Assembly: GCA_004560375.1 (NCBI GenBank)
Contig: SFVC01000019.1
Span: 12,117-76,116, forward strand
DNA: 64,000 nucleotides
Direction of reading: 5' to 3'
Source: a bacterium
GTDB lineage: Bacteria; Bacillota; Clostridia; Oscillospirales; Oscillospiraceae
This document shows positions 8,209 through 16,665 of the stretch, in pieces; within the stretch, counting starts at the first letter, position 1; every line of letters begins with the position of its first letter. The notes beneath the pieces are model-generated. The model saw nothing but the letters and a program-made list of their open reading frames with translations, was not told where the DNA came from and searched no databases. The position numbers and the translations under genes were made by a program.

Positions 8209-8402
8209 CTGTGGTATGATATCAGCAAACACCGCGCTTATGCGCGGTGTCCCGCCTTGCGGGCGGCATTTTGAATACAAAATGCCTGTTGCTGATGTCA
8301 CACCATAGGCAAAACCGGCTTCGCCGGTTTTGCGCCGTGAATACGGCGCGCAAGCCGCTTTGCGGTTTGCATCTATGGTATGATGAAAGGCACATTCATC
8401 AT
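8209..8402. repeat. Cluster of nested inverted repeats between asnB and the glycosyltransferase gene
   Basis: About 190 bases are almost wholly palindromic. The outer arm at 8209-8228 pairs with 8289-8308 with only three mismatches. Inside and after it lie hairpins built on GCGCGG, CCCGCC, GCATTTTG, AAAACCGGC, GCGCCGT and CAAGCCGC. A third copy of the arm, CTATGGTATGATG, lies at 8373-8385, and ATGATGAA/TTCATCAT closes the end. The CTATGGTATGAT copy has an extended -10 form (TGG then TATGAT, 8376-8384) and may serve as the promoter of the next gene. Confidence 0.7.
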
Positions 8403-8430
8403 TGGACAACCATAACCCGGAGGAACTCTC

Positions 8431-9792
8431 ATGAACGAACCTTGGAAAAAATACCTGCCGCCCCTGTGCGCCGGGGCGGGCCTGCTGCTGCTGGCGGGGG
8501 CGGTGTGGGCCTGTCTGTCGCTGGAGCGGGGCGGCAGGGCGGATCACATCACGATGGCGGCGGCGCTGCTGATCCTGGCGGAGCTGGCGCTGCTGCTCCT
8601 CCGGCGGGAGGGCTGCCGGTGGGACACGCTGCTAATGATGCTGCTGCCCATCGGGGCGGCCATGCTGTTCCGGGCGCTGAGCCTGGACTACGCCGGGTCG
8701 GACTACAACAACTTCCTGTCCGGGTGGTATCAGTATTTCCAGGAAAACGGGGGCTTCGGGGCCGTGGCCCATTCGGTGGGGGACTACAACGTGCCCTACC
8801 TCTACTTCATGGCCTTCATCTCCTACCTGTCCGTACCGGATCTGTACCTCATCAAGCTGTTCTCCCTGGTGTTCGACGTGATCCTGGCCTGGGGCTGTTA
8901 TCGGCTGGTGCGTTCCCTCACCGGGGAACGCCAGGGAAGCGCCGCTCCCCTCATCGCCTTCGCCGCCGCCCTGCTGCTGCCCACGGTGGTGCTCAACGGG
9001 GCCCTCTGGGGCCAGTGCGACGGGATCTACGGCGCGCTGTGCGTCCACGCCGCCGCTCTCCTGCTGGAGGGGAAAAACAAGACCTCAGTGGCCCTGATGG
9101 CCCTGGCCTTCTCCTTCAAGCTCCAGGCCATCTTCGTCCTGCCGCTGTGGGGGGTGCTGTGGCTGGCGGGCCGGGTGAAGTTCCGGGAGCTGTGGGTGTT
9201 CCCCCTCACCTATCTGATCACCATCATCCCCGCCCTCCTGCTGGGCAAGCCCCTGGGGGACATCATCGGCATCTATTTTAACCAGATGGGGGAGTACAGC
9301 AGCCGCCTGGTACTCAACGCCCCCTCGGTGTATCAATTTCTGCCCTATGGCACCGAGGATCCGGGGTACTTCGCCACACTGGGGGTCGTTGCCGCCGGGG
9401 CGCTGGTGCTGGCCCTGCTGGGGCTGGGCTTCCTGCTCCGGGGCAGGTTGGACAACCGGCTGGCCATGTCCATGGCGGTGGTGCTGTGCCTGGGGGTGCC
9501 CTTCCTGCTGCCCTATATGCACGAGCGGTACTTCTTCCTGGCGGACGTGTTCACCCTGTGCTGGGCCTGTGCCAACTGGCACCGCCTGCCCGCCGCGGTG
9601 CTGGCGGAGGCCTCCTCCCTGGCCAGCTACATCCTCTACCTGCGGCTGAAATTCAACTTCACCCTCACCATCGGCGGGAGGTTCTACGTCATGCCGCTGG
9701 AGACGGCGGCCATGCTGGGGGCGCTGGCATTCTCCGCCGTCATGCTGATTCGGGAACTGCGAGATCATCGAAAGGGGCTGGAAGCCATATGA
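8431..9792 (+). CDS. GT-C fold membrane glycosyltransferase, Gpi18-like
   Basis: This 453-residue protein has about ten hydrophobic segments. The first extracytoplasmic loop carries S-D-Y-N-N-F (acidic, as in GT-C enzymes), followed later by A-L-W-G-Q-C-D-G-I-Y-G and P-Y-M-H-E-R-Y-F-F. These motifs match the Gpi18-like (COG5542) group of lipid-linked sugar dependent transferases. The likely role is transfer of a sugar from a polyprenyl-phosphate donor on the outer face of the membrane, to an unknown acceptor. A plausible ribosome site, GGAGGAAC, lies upstream of the ATG. The stop overlaps the start of the exonuclease gene by four bases. Confidence 0.75.
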   Translation: MNEPWKKYLPPLCAGAGLLLLAGAVWACLSLERGGRADHITMAAALLILAELALLLLRREGCRWDTLLMMLLPIGAAMLFRALSLDYAGSDYNNFLSGWYQYFQENGGFGAVAHSVGDYNVPYLYFMAFISYLSVPDLYLIKLFSLVFDVILAWGCYRLVRSLTGERQGSAAPLIAFAAALLLPTVVLNGALWGQCDGIYGALCVHAAALLLEGKNKTSVALMALAFSFKLQAIFVLPLWGVLWLAGRVKFRELWVFPLTYLITIIPALLLGKPLGDIIGIYFNQMGEYSSRLVLNAPSVYQFLPYGTEDPGYFATLGVVAAGALVLALLGLGFLLRGRLDNRLAMSMAVVLCLGVPFLLPYMHERYFFLADVFTLCWACANWHRLPAAVLAEASSLASYILYLRLKFNFTLTIGGRFYVMPLETAAMLGALAFSAVMLIRELRDHRKGLEAI

Positions 9793-10541
9793 AATTTGTA
9801 TCCTGGAATGTGAACGGCCTGCGGGCCTGCCTGAAAAAGGGCTTTTCGGACTCCGTGCTGGGGCTGGACGCCGACTTCATCTGCCTGCAGGAGACGAAAA
9901 TGGAGCGGGGGCAGGCAGAGGCGGATCTGCCCGGCTACCACGAGTTCTGGAACTCGGCGGACAAAAAGGGTTACTCCGGCACCGCCATTTTCGCCCGGCA
10001 GGAGCCCCTGTCCGTCTTTTACGGCATGGATCTGGACAAGCACGATCACGAGGGGCGGCTGATCACCCTGGAGTACCCGGACTTTTTCCTGGTGGATTGC
10101 TACACCCCCAACGCTCAGGACGGGCTGGCCCGGATCGGCTACCGCATGGAGTGGGAGGACGATCTGCTGGACTACCTGAAGGGGCTGGACAAAACCAAGC
10201 CGGTGGTGTACTGCGGCGATCTCAACGTGGCCCACCAGGAGATCGACCTGAAGAACCCCAAAACCAACCGGGGCAACGCGGGCTTCTCCGACCAGGAGCG
10301 GGGCGCTATGACCCGGCTGCTGTCCTCCGGTTTTACCGACACCTTCCGCCTGCTCCACCCGGAGGAGACCGGGGCCTATTCCTGGTGGAGCTACCGCTTT
10401 CACGCCCGGGAGAAGAACGCGGGATGGCGCATCGACTACTTCATCGTCTCCGACCGGCTGGGGGCCCAGGTGGCGGAGGCCGCCATCCACCCGGACATCC
10501 TGGGCAGCGACCACTGCCCGGTGTCGCTGATTTTGAAATAA
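9789..10541 (+). CDS. xth: Exodeoxyribonuclease III
   Basis: This 250-residue protein is an AP endonuclease and 3'-5' exonuclease of the ExoA/Xth family for base excision repair. It begins MKFVSWNVNGLRA, and shows the metal-binding L-Q-E-T-K near residue 37, the C-G-D-L-N-V-A-H segment near 145, W-R-I-D-Y-F near 218 and the terminal G-S-D-H-C-P-V catalytic motif. All active-site residues are present and the length is typical. Its ATG overlaps the previous gene as ATGA, which implies coupled translation although no functional link is obvious. Confidence 0.95.
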   Translation: MKFVSWNVNGLRACLKKGFSDSVLGLDADFICLQETKMERGQAEADLPGYHEFWNSADKKGYSGTAIFARQEPLSVFYGMDLDKHDHEGRLITLEYPDFFLVDCYTPNAQDGLARIGYRMEWEDDLLDYLKGLDKTKPVVYCGDLNVAHQEIDLKNPKTNRGNAGFSDQERGAMTRLLSSGFTDTFRLLHPEETGAYSWWSYRFHAREKNAGWRIDYFIVSDRLGAQVAEAAIHPDILGSDHCPVSLILK

Positions 10542-10609
10542 TTTCCTGAAAACAGGCCCACTCTTTCGCCGAAAAACGGGCAAGCTAACACGGCGAAGGA
10601 GGGATTCCA

Positions 10610-10792
10610 ATGAAAATGGACAAAAAGTCGGTGCTGCCCATCGCGGGAGCCACCATGGTGGCGGGGGCCGCCGCCCTGGGCATGATGATGATGCCCAAAA
10701 AGAAGAAGCACTCCGCCCAGAAGGCGGCGGGCCGGGCCATCAAGGCCGTGGGCGACGTGGTGGAGCACCTGGATCGCTCGCTGAAGATGTAA
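10610..10792 (+). CDS. Small conserved-looking membrane protein, function unknown
   Basis: Sixty residues with a good ribosome site (GGAGGG, seven bases before ATG). A hydrophobic stretch rich in Ala, Gly and Met covers residues 8-28, followed by a lysine cluster P-K-K-K-K and an amphipathic helix at the end. This is the layout of small single-pass proteins with a cytoplasmic basic tail, somewhat like YtxH-type stress proteins, but no family can be named with confidence. It is followed by a terminator and is probably monocistronic or the last gene after xth. Confidence 0.65.
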   Translation: MKMDKKSVLPIAGATMVAGAAALGMMMMPKKKKHSAQKAAGRAIKAVGDVVEHLDRSLKM

Positions 10793-10799
10793 CGTGGAA

Positions 10800-10834
10800 G
10801 GAACCCCCGGGACACAGTGTGTTCCGGGGGTTCC
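10800..10834. terminator. Intergenic terminator hairpin
   Basis: An 11-bp perfect stem (10800-10810 with 10824-10834) lies between convergent genes. On the plus strand it is followed by a T-rich stretch ending in GTTTTT, so it probably serves the small plus-strand gene and may also stop transcripts of pepF. Confidence 0.7.
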
Positions 10835-10844
10835 TCTCATGTTT

Positions 10845-12548
10845 TTACGCGATGCCGGTGAGGTCGAAGCCGTCCAGCCACGCCTCGGCGGTCTCGCACA
10901 CCTCCCGCAGGCACTTCTCGTCGAAGGGGGTGTCCAGCCCGGCGTTCTTCAGCAGGTCGGTGAAGGTGCGGCTGCCGCCCTGACGGGTGTAGGCCATGTA
11001 CTTCTCCCAGGCCGCCTTCTTGTCCTTCTGGAGCAGCGCCCAGAACTCCAGCGCCACCGTCTGGGCCAGGCAGTAGTCGATATAGTAGAACGGGGCCTCG
11101 TAGATATGGCTCTGCCGCTGCCACGCCTCGCCGTCGGCAAAGAAGGGGATGTCCCCGTCCAGCCGCACCCAGGGCATATACTGCTGCTGGAGCTCCTTCC
11201 ACACCGCGTGGCGCTGGGCGGGGGTCATGTCCGGATTGGCATAGACCTCGTGCTGGAAGTGATCCACCAGGGTGCCGTAAGGGATGAAGGTCAGCGCCCC
11301 GGCCAGGTGGCTGTAGAGGAATTTCCTGGTGTCCGGGCCGAAGAAGCCCTCCGCCCAGGGCCAGGCCATGAACTCCATGGACATGGAGTGCACCTCACAG
11401 GCCTCCATGCCCGGCCAGACGTAGCTGCCCGGGATCCGATCCCGGTTCATCCAGCAGGCGAAGGCGTGGCCCGCCTCGTGGGTCACCACCTCCACGTCCC
11501 CCTGGGTGCCGTTGAAGTTGGCGAAGATGAAGGGCACCTTATAGTCCATGATGCCGGTGCAGTAGCCGCCGCCGGCCTTGCCCTCGGTGGCCAGCACGTC
11601 CAGAAGCTCGTTGTCCAGCATGGTTCGGAAGAACTCGGACGTCTCCGGGGACAGCTCGTCATAGAACTTCTTGCCCTGGGCCAGAATGTCGTCCGCCGTG
11701 CCCTGGGGCCTGGGGTTGCCGGAGCGGAACATCAGGGCGTTGTCGGCGTAGTTCATGGGGTACTCCTTGCCCAGACGCCTGGCCTGCTCCCGGTACACCC
11801 GGTCGGCCAGGGGCACCAGGTACTGGCGCACGGCGGCCCGGAACCGCTCCACGTCGTCCTTGGTGTAGCAGTTGCGACCCATGCGGTAGTATCCCAGCTG
11901 GGTATAGCCGTCGTAGCCCAGCTTGCGGCCCATCTCGTCCCGCAGGTGGGTCAGCTCGTCATAGATGCGATCCAGGTCGGCCTGGTGCTCCTTGTACCAT
12001 GTCCCCACCGCTTTCCAGGCGGCCAGACGGCGCTGGTCGTCCGCGTCGCTCTGGAAGGGCCCCATCTGGGCCAGGGTGCAGGTCTTGCCCTCGAAGGGGA
12101 TCTGGGCGGAGGCCAGCAGCTTGGAGTAGGCCAGGGTCAGGTCGTTCTCCTTCTGGAGTTGGGGCACGATCTCAGGGGAGAAGGTTTTCAGGGCGATCTC
12201 CGTGTTCAGGAACATGAGATTACCGTATTCCCCCTCAAAATCCTTCCGATAGGGGGACTCCAGCATGGCCAGCTTCCAGTCCTGCCCATACGCCTCCAGC
12301 TCGGGCAGGGCGGCGTTCCAGAAGTTCATCTCCCCGTCGTAGAACTCATCCCGGGTGTCGATGGAGTTGCGGATGCTGGCCAGGGTGGTCAGGGTGTCGA
12401 TGTGGCGCTCCGTCTCCTCCTTCTCCAGGAATACGGCCTTGGCCTCGTCATAGCTTGTTGCCGCCTTCAGGCGCTGGGTGAGCCCCGCCAGGGTCTGCTT
12501 CAGCCCCTCCAGGTCGGGGCGCTCATAGGGCATCTCGGAAAATTTCAT
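10845..12548 (-). CDS. pepF: M3 family oligoendopeptidase (PepF-like)
   Basis: This 567-residue zinc metallopeptidase has the thermolysin-like site H-E-A-G-H-A-F near residue 360 with the third ligand region (M-E-A-C-E-V-H-S-M-S) about 25 residues later. It would degrade oligopeptides in the cytoplasm. The start at 12548 (MKFSEMPYERPD) is chosen because AAGGAG sits nine bases upstream; earlier in-frame ATGs lie on top of or before that site. Length agrees with the family. It follows the NUDIX gene by 16 bases and is probably co-transcribed with it. Confidence 0.9.
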   Translation of the reverse strand: MKFSEMPYERPDLEGLKQTLAGLTQRLKAATSYDEAKAVFLEKEETERHIDTLTTLASIRNSIDTRDEFYDGEMNFWNAALPELEAYGQDWKLAMLESPYRKDFEGEYGNLMFLNTEIALKTFSPEIVPQLQKENDLTLAYSKLLASAQIPFEGKTCTLAQMGPFQSDADDQRRLAAWKAVGTWYKEHQADLDRIYDELTHLRDEMGRKLGYDGYTQLGYYRMGRNCYTKDDVERFRAAVRQYLVPLADRVYREQARRLGKEYPMNYADNALMFRSGNPRPQGTADDILAQGKKFYDELSPETSEFFRTMLDNELLDVLATEGKAGGGYCTGIMDYKVPFIFANFNGTQGDVEVVTHEAGHAFACWMNRDRIPGSYVWPGMEACEVHSMSMEFMAWPWAEGFFGPDTRKFLYSHLAGALTFIPYGTLVDHFQHEVYANPDMTPAQRHAVWKELQQQYMPWVRLDGDIPFFADGEAWQRQSHIYEAPFYYIDYCLAQTVALEFWALLQKDKKAAWEKYMAYTRQGGSRTFTDLLKNAGLDTPFDEKCLREVCETAEAWLDGFDLTGIA

Positions 12549-12564
12549 CGCAAACATCTCCTTA

Positions 12565-13053
12565 TCAATCAATGGGCAGGGATCTGCCGTCCAGCACGGC
12601 CCGCACCAGGCGCTCGTCCCCGCTCCGGTAGTCCAGGGTGAGCAGGAAGGGCGGGGCGTCCTCCGCCAGCAGCTTGAGGAAGATCTCGTCCCCCTCCCAG
12701 ATGGGCAGATCCAGCACCTTCTCCCTGGGCACCCATACCAGCTCGCCCTCGTTACAGTCCAGGTTCAGCTCCCCCGTCCAGCCCGTGGCGGTGAACAGGT
12801 ACATCAACTGATCCGAGCCGCTGTCATTGCACAGGAAGGTGACCACGCCCCGGAACTGGAACTCAGTCAGGGTCAGGCCCGTCTCCTCCCGGACCTCCCG
12901 GCGCAGGCACTCGTCGGGGCTCTCCCCCGCCTCAAACTTGCCGCCTATGCCGATCCACTTGCCCTTGTTGATGTCCACCTGTTTCTTCACCCGGTGAAGC
13001 ATCAGGTACTCTCCCCGGTCGTTCTCCAGGTAGCATAGGGTGCTGTTGTACAT
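12565..13053 (-). CDS. NUDIX hydrolase (8-oxo-dGTP diphosphatase-like)
   Basis: A 162-residue protein with an intact NUDIX box near residues 40-62 (G-K-F-E-A-G-E, then R-R-E-V-R-E-E-T-G-L). The family hydrolyses nucleoside diphosphates linked to another moiety, and this length and box fit MutT-like sanitising enzymes, although the substrate cannot be fixed from sequence. The ATG at 13053 has GAGGTG six bases upstream; a GTG at 13062 is an alternative that would add three residues. It lies 10 bases after ybaB. Confidence 0.85.
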   Translation of the reverse strand: MYNSTLCYLENDRGEYLMLHRVKKQVDINKGKWIGIGGKFEAGESPDECLRREVREETGLTLTEFQFRGVVTFLCNDSGSDQLMYLFTATGWTGELNLDCNEGELVWVPREKVLDLPIWEGDEIFLKLLAEDAPPFLLTLDYRSGDERLVRAVLDGRSLPID

Positions 13054-13063
13054 TTTTGCCACC

Positions 13064-13411
13064 TCAGAAGGGGAGGTTCAATCCCCCGGTGAGCCGGGAC
13101 ATCTGACTGGCGGCGTCCTCGCTGGCCTTCCGCAGCGCCTCGTTGACGGCGGCCACGATGAGATCCTGGAGCATCTCCACATCGTCCGGATCCACCGCCT
13201 CGGGGTCGATGGTGACCGACACCAGCTCCTTCTTGCCGGACACCGCGGCGGACACCACGCCGCCCCCCGCGGCGGCCTCGTAGGTCTTGCTCTCCAGCTC
13301 CTCCTGGGCCTTGAGCATATCCTGCTGCATCTTCTGGGCCTGGCGGATCATGTTATTCATGTTGCCGCCGCCCATGCCGCCCATACCGCGGCTGTTGAAT
13401 CCCTTTGCCAT
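13064..13411 (-). CDS. ybaB: YbaB/EbfC family nucleoid-associated protein
   Basis: The 115-residue protein opens with a glycine and methionine-rich segment (M-G-G-M-G-G-G-N-M-N-N-M) followed by the helical I-R-Q-A-Q-K-M-Q-Q-D-M typical of YbaB, and then the conserved V-S-V-T-I-D-P-E-A-V-D. YbaB binds DNA as a dimer and is nearly always encoded after dnaX, as here. AAGGAGG precedes the start. In many Firmicutes recR follows; here a NUDIX gene takes that place. Confidence 0.92.
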   Translation of the reverse strand: MAKGFNSRGMGGMGGGNMNNMIRQAQKMQQDMLKAQEELESKTYEAAAGGGVVSAAVSGKKELVSVTIDPEAVDPDDVEMLQDLIVAAVNEALRKASEDAASQMSRLTGGLNLPF

Positions 13412-13446
13412 TTTGATTGCCTCCTTCTATGTCGTATGCCTTGCGG

Positions 13447-15240
13447 CTATTCCACAATGATATTGTCGCCGCCCTGGGCCAGAAACGCATCCAGCGCGTC
13501 CGCCGCCGGGGGGATGGGGGCGCCGTGCCCCGCGGGCGGCTCCTCGGTTGGGGCCTGCCCCGCCTTAAACTCTACCTGACGGCCCACACCGGTGAATTTC
13601 CGGCACAGCTCCGCCATTGGGCCGCTGATCTGCGGTTTGCTGAGCTGGTTGATCAAAAACTCCGCGGCCACCCACACCGTCAGCTTCTTGCCGTCCCAGC
13701 GGCCCTGAGCCATGGTATCGCTACTGATCAGGCTGTAGTCGCTGATGTCCAGTACACCCTTCAGCTGTTCCCGGAACACCGCCCACCCCGGCCAGCCGGG
13801 GACGTTGGCGGGGACGGGCTCCGGCTCCTCTGCCGGGGGCTGAGAGGCCTCCTCCGCCCGGGGCGCGGGCACGGGTTTGGGCGTCTCCCGCTCCACCGGG
13901 GGTTCGTCGGTCTGGGGCGCGGCCCGCTCGGTTGGGGGCTCCTCCGGAATCAACCCGTCCCGCTCCATCGGGGGTTCCTCCGGCAGGGGCCGCTCATCGG
14001 GTAAGGGCGGCTCCTCTCGGGGCACGGGCGGATCCGGCGGGGACGCTTCCCGTCTGGGGGTGGGCTTTGGCCGGGGCGCGGCCTGGGCCGGGGCGGGTGC
14101 GCCCCCCTGCTCCAACCGCGCCATCCGGGCGGCCAGCCCCGCCGGGGAGGGATCCAACGTGGGATCGCACAGCGTCACCACGCACAGTTCCATATCGGTG
14201 CGGCGGTTGGCGGAGCGGGCCAGATCCGCCGCCGTCCGCTGTAACAGGGCCAGCATCTGCACCAGCCGGGGCACCTCAAACCGGGCGGCCAGCTTCCGCA
14301 GGGTCTCCCCGTCAAAGCCGCCGGTCATCAGGGCGGAACCTGTCTTGGGGGCGGTCTTACGCACCAGCAGATCCCGCACCAGGGCGGACAGCTCCCCCGC
14401 CAGGGCGGTCATCTCCTTGCCGTTGGCGTACAGCCCGTCCAGCCGCTCCAGGGCGGATGCCGTATCCCCCTGGGCCGCGTCCATCAGCAGCCGGGCGGTC
14501 TCCACGTTTCCCGCCAGCCCCAGGCAGGCGTACACCCGCTCCTCGTCCACCGCCCCGGCCCCGCCTCCGGAACACTGATCCAGCAGGGACAGCGCGTCCC
14601 GCATCCCGCCGTCCGCCAGCCGCGCGATGAGGGCCGCCCCGCCCTCGGTAAGGGCGAACCCCTCCTCTCTCGCCACGTGGAGCAGATGGGCGGCGATATC
14701 CTCCGCCCGGATGCGCTTGAAGGAGAACTGCTGGCACCGGCTCTTGATGGTGGCGGGCACCTTGTGGATCTCGGTGGTGGCCAGGATGAACATCAGGTGC
14801 TCCGGCGGCTCCTCCAGGATTTGCAGCAGGGCGTTGAACGCCTGGGCGGACAGCATATGCACCTCGTCGATGATGTACACCCGCTTCTTCACCGTGGCGG
14901 GGGTGTACACCGCCTCGTCCAGAATGGCCCGGATGTCGTCCACCCGGTTGTTGGAGGCGGCGTCCAGCTCCAGCACGTCCAGAATGGAGCCGTTCTCAAT
15001 ACCCACGCAGGAGGGGCAGCTGTTGCAGGGGTTTCCGTCCACGGGGTGCTCACAGTTCACCGCCCGGGCCAGCAGCTTGGCACAGGAGGTCTTGCCCGTC
15101 CCCCGGGTGCCGGTGAACAGGTAGGCGTGGGACAGACGCCCGGTCTCCACCTGCCGCTTCAGCGTCTGGGTCACGTGCTCCTGCCCCACCACCTGGTCAA
15201 AGGTGCGGGAGCGCCACTTGCGGTACAGCGCCTGATACAT
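13447..15240 (-). CDS. dnaX: DNA polymerase III subunits gamma and tau
   Basis: This 597-residue clamp-loader ATPase begins MYQALYRKWRS, which sets the start at 15240 with GAGGTGG upstream; a longer reading frame runs back towards the SRP RNA gene and is not credible. Walker A is G-T-R-G-T-G-K-T-S near residue 45, the four zinc cysteines lie between about 63 and 82 (C-E-H...C-N-S-C-P-S-C), and Walker B is I-I-D-E-V-H-M-L near 125. Residues about 380-480 form a low-complexity linker of Pro, Glu and Arg with a repeated P-E-E-P-P/D-E-P-P unit before the tau-like C-terminal domain. The arrangement ffs-dnaX-ybaB is the standard Firmicutes order. Confidence 0.95.
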   Translation of the reverse strand: MYQALYRKWRSRTFDQVVGQEHVTQTLKRQVETGRLSHAYLFTGTRGTGKTSCAKLLARAVNCEHPVDGNPCNSCPSCVGIENGSILDVLELDAASNNRVDDIRAILDEAVYTPATVKKRVYIIDEVHMLSAQAFNALLQILEEPPEHLMFILATTEIHKVPATIKSRCQQFSFKRIRAEDIAAHLLHVAREEGFALTEGGAALIARLADGGMRDALSLLDQCSGGGAGAVDEERVYACLGLAGNVETARLLMDAAQGDTASALERLDGLYANGKEMTALAGELSALVRDLLVRKTAPKTGSALMTGGFDGETLRKLAARFEVPRLVQMLALLQRTAADLARSANRRTDMELCVVTLCDPTLDPSPAGLAARMARLEQGGAPAPAQAAPRPKPTPRREASPPDPPVPREEPPLPDERPLPEEPPMERDGLIPEEPPTERAAPQTDEPPVERETPKPVPAPRAEEASQPPAEEPEPVPANVPGWPGWAVFREQLKGVLDISDYSLISSDTMAQGRWDGKKLTVWVAAEFLINQLSKPQISGPMAELCRKFTGVGRQVEFKAGQAPTEEPPAGHGAPIPPAADALDAFLAQGGDNIIVE

Positions 15241-15305
15241 GGCAAACCACCTCAGCATAAAGAAATAGCGCAGCGCCACGTCCGCGCCGCGCTCCATCCG
15301 TTTTA

Positions 15306-15633
15306 ATTATGCCAGGCGTCTCAGCGCATGGTAAGACCGCGAACCGGCCTTTGAAGGACGGCATATGCCCGTTACCCATACAGCCGGCTCAGGATCGGCA
15401 GCCCCGCGGCACACGTCCGGATCCGCTTAGTGCTGCTCGGTTCCCCGCCTGACACGGTTCACGGGTGGGCGTTGCGCGGGACCGATCCATCATCGCTGCT
15501 TATATGGGGCAGGCGGCACATTCCGCCTCCGGGGGCCGGAATTCATCCCTGCTGTAGCGGGTTGCAGGTACAGGGCACCGCTATCTCCCCGACTATCGCG
15601 GCCTTACCCCGCGCTGAAGCGCTTGGCAGACTA
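15306..15633 (-). ncRNA. ffs: Signal recognition particle RNA, large Gram-positive type
   Basis: Read on the minus strand, this stretch contains the domain IV core (GTGAACC, GTCAGG, then GAACCGAGCAGCACTAAG) near 15430-15470 and the Alu-domain segment GATAGCGGTGCCCTGTAC near 15570-15590. The ends TGCCAaGCGctTCAGCGC and GCGCTGAgaCGCcTGGCA pair, giving the 5' and 3' limits. The size of roughly 330 bases fits the long SRP RNA of spore-forming Firmicutes, and the position just before dnaX is the classical one. Exact ends are estimated from the promoter and the terminal pairing. Confidence 0.92.
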
Positions 15634-15639
15634 TCGGTT

Positions 15640-15668
15640 ATTTTATCACGCCCGGGCGGATTTATCAA
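15640..15668 (-). promoter_or_regulatory. Promoter of the SRP RNA gene
   Basis: On the minus strand TTGATA (15663-15668) and TAAAAT (15640-15645) are 17 bases apart, placing the start of transcription near 15633, in agreement with the predicted RNA 5' end. Confidence 0.85.
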
Positions 15669-15773
15669 CCGTTTTTTCAAAAAAAGGGCCGCCGGCCAAA
15701 GGCGGGCTCGGGTCTGGTCTCCATCATTTTGCCTAAAATACGGCTCAGGGCGGGCCCCCACGCAATCCGCCGG

Positions 15774-15802
15774 TTGATTTTTCCCCGCTGCTGTGCTAAA
15801 CT
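15774..15802 (+). promoter_or_regulatory. Promoter of the hydrolase/ATP-grasp cluster
   Basis: TTGATT (15774-15779) and TAAACT (15797-15802) are 17 bases apart, and the -10 is extended by TGC. The start near 15809 lies inside the longest possible reading frame of the next gene, which supports the internal start at 15850. Confidence 0.7.
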
Positions 15803-15849
15803 ATGCTGTACTCCATCAACGCTTTGAAGCGGGAAAGGACATCTTGTTC

Positions 15850-16623
15850 ATGATCCACCAATGGAACCTCACCATACCCGCCCTCACCGGGGACGAGCCC
15901 CGCCGGGCCTACGTCTACCTGCCCGACTCCTGGGAGGAGAACCACGACCTGCGCTACCCCGTCCTCTATATGTTCGACGGGCACAACGTCTTTTTTGACG
16001 AGGACGCCACCTACGGCAAGAGCTGGGGCCTGGGGGACTACCTGGACGCCACCCAGACCCAGATCCTGGTGGCGGCGGTGGAGTGCAACCACCACCCGGA
16101 CAACGGGCGGTTGAGCGAGTACTCCCCCTTTACCTTCCGCGCCCCCCAGTTCAAGAAGGTAACGGGCCGGGGGAAAATCACCATGGAGTGGATGACCCGG
16201 GCGTTCAAGCCCGGGATCGACCGGGAGTTCCCCACCCTCCCCGGCCGGGAGGACACCTTCATTGCCGGCAGCTCCATGGGGGGGCTGGTGAGTCTGTACG
16301 CCCTGCTGGAGTATAACCACGTGTTCTCCCGGGCTGCGGCGCTGTCCCCCTCCCTGTGGGTGGCCCCGGGGCGGGTGGAGAGCCTGATCCGCTCCGCCCG
16401 GGTGGCGCCGGACACGGTATTGTACCTGGACTACGGCTCGGAGGAGTTGAACAATCACCCCGCCCAGCTCAGAGCCCTGGGCCGGGCGGCGGCGCTGCTG
16501 ACGGAAAAGCGGATCGGGCTGGACTTCCGCGTCGTCCCCGGCGGCCAGCACTGCGAGGCCAGCTGGGAGCGCCAGATCCCATTTTTTATGCACACCCTGC
16601 TCTACGGCAGGCAGGAGCCGTGA
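15850..16623 (+). CDS. Alpha/beta hydrolase, enterochelin-esterase-like
   Basis: A 257-residue protein of the alpha/beta hydrolase fold related to esterase D and Fes/IroE-like enzymes (COG2819 type). The nucleophile elbow is A-G-S-S-M-G-G-L near residue 140, an acidic residue follows in L-Y-L-D-Y-G-S-E-E near 195, and the catalytic His lies in G-G-Q-H-C-E-A-S-W near 238. The N-terminus has the R-R-A-Y-V-Y-L-P-D-S-W and V-L-Y-M-F-D-G-H-N-V segments that mark this family. No signal peptide is seen, so it is cytoplasmic. The ATG at 15850 is downstream of the mapped promoter. It is the first of three linked genes; the substrate is unknown. Confidence 0.85.
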   Translation: MIHQWNLTIPALTGDEPRRAYVYLPDSWEENHDLRYPVLYMFDGHNVFFDEDATYGKSWGLGDYLDATQTQILVAAVECNHHPDNGRLSEYSPFTFRAPQFKKVTGRGKITMEWMTRAFKPGIDREFPTLPGREDTFIAGSSMGGLVSLYALLEYNHVFSRAAALSPSLWVAPGRVESLIRSARVAPDTVLYLDYGSEELNNHPAQLRALGRAAALLTEKRIGLDFRVVPGGQHCEASWERQIPFFMHTLLYGRQEP

Positions 16624-16665
16624 GCGCCACCGCCCCGCGGGCGGAACATAAAGGAGGAGAACCCC

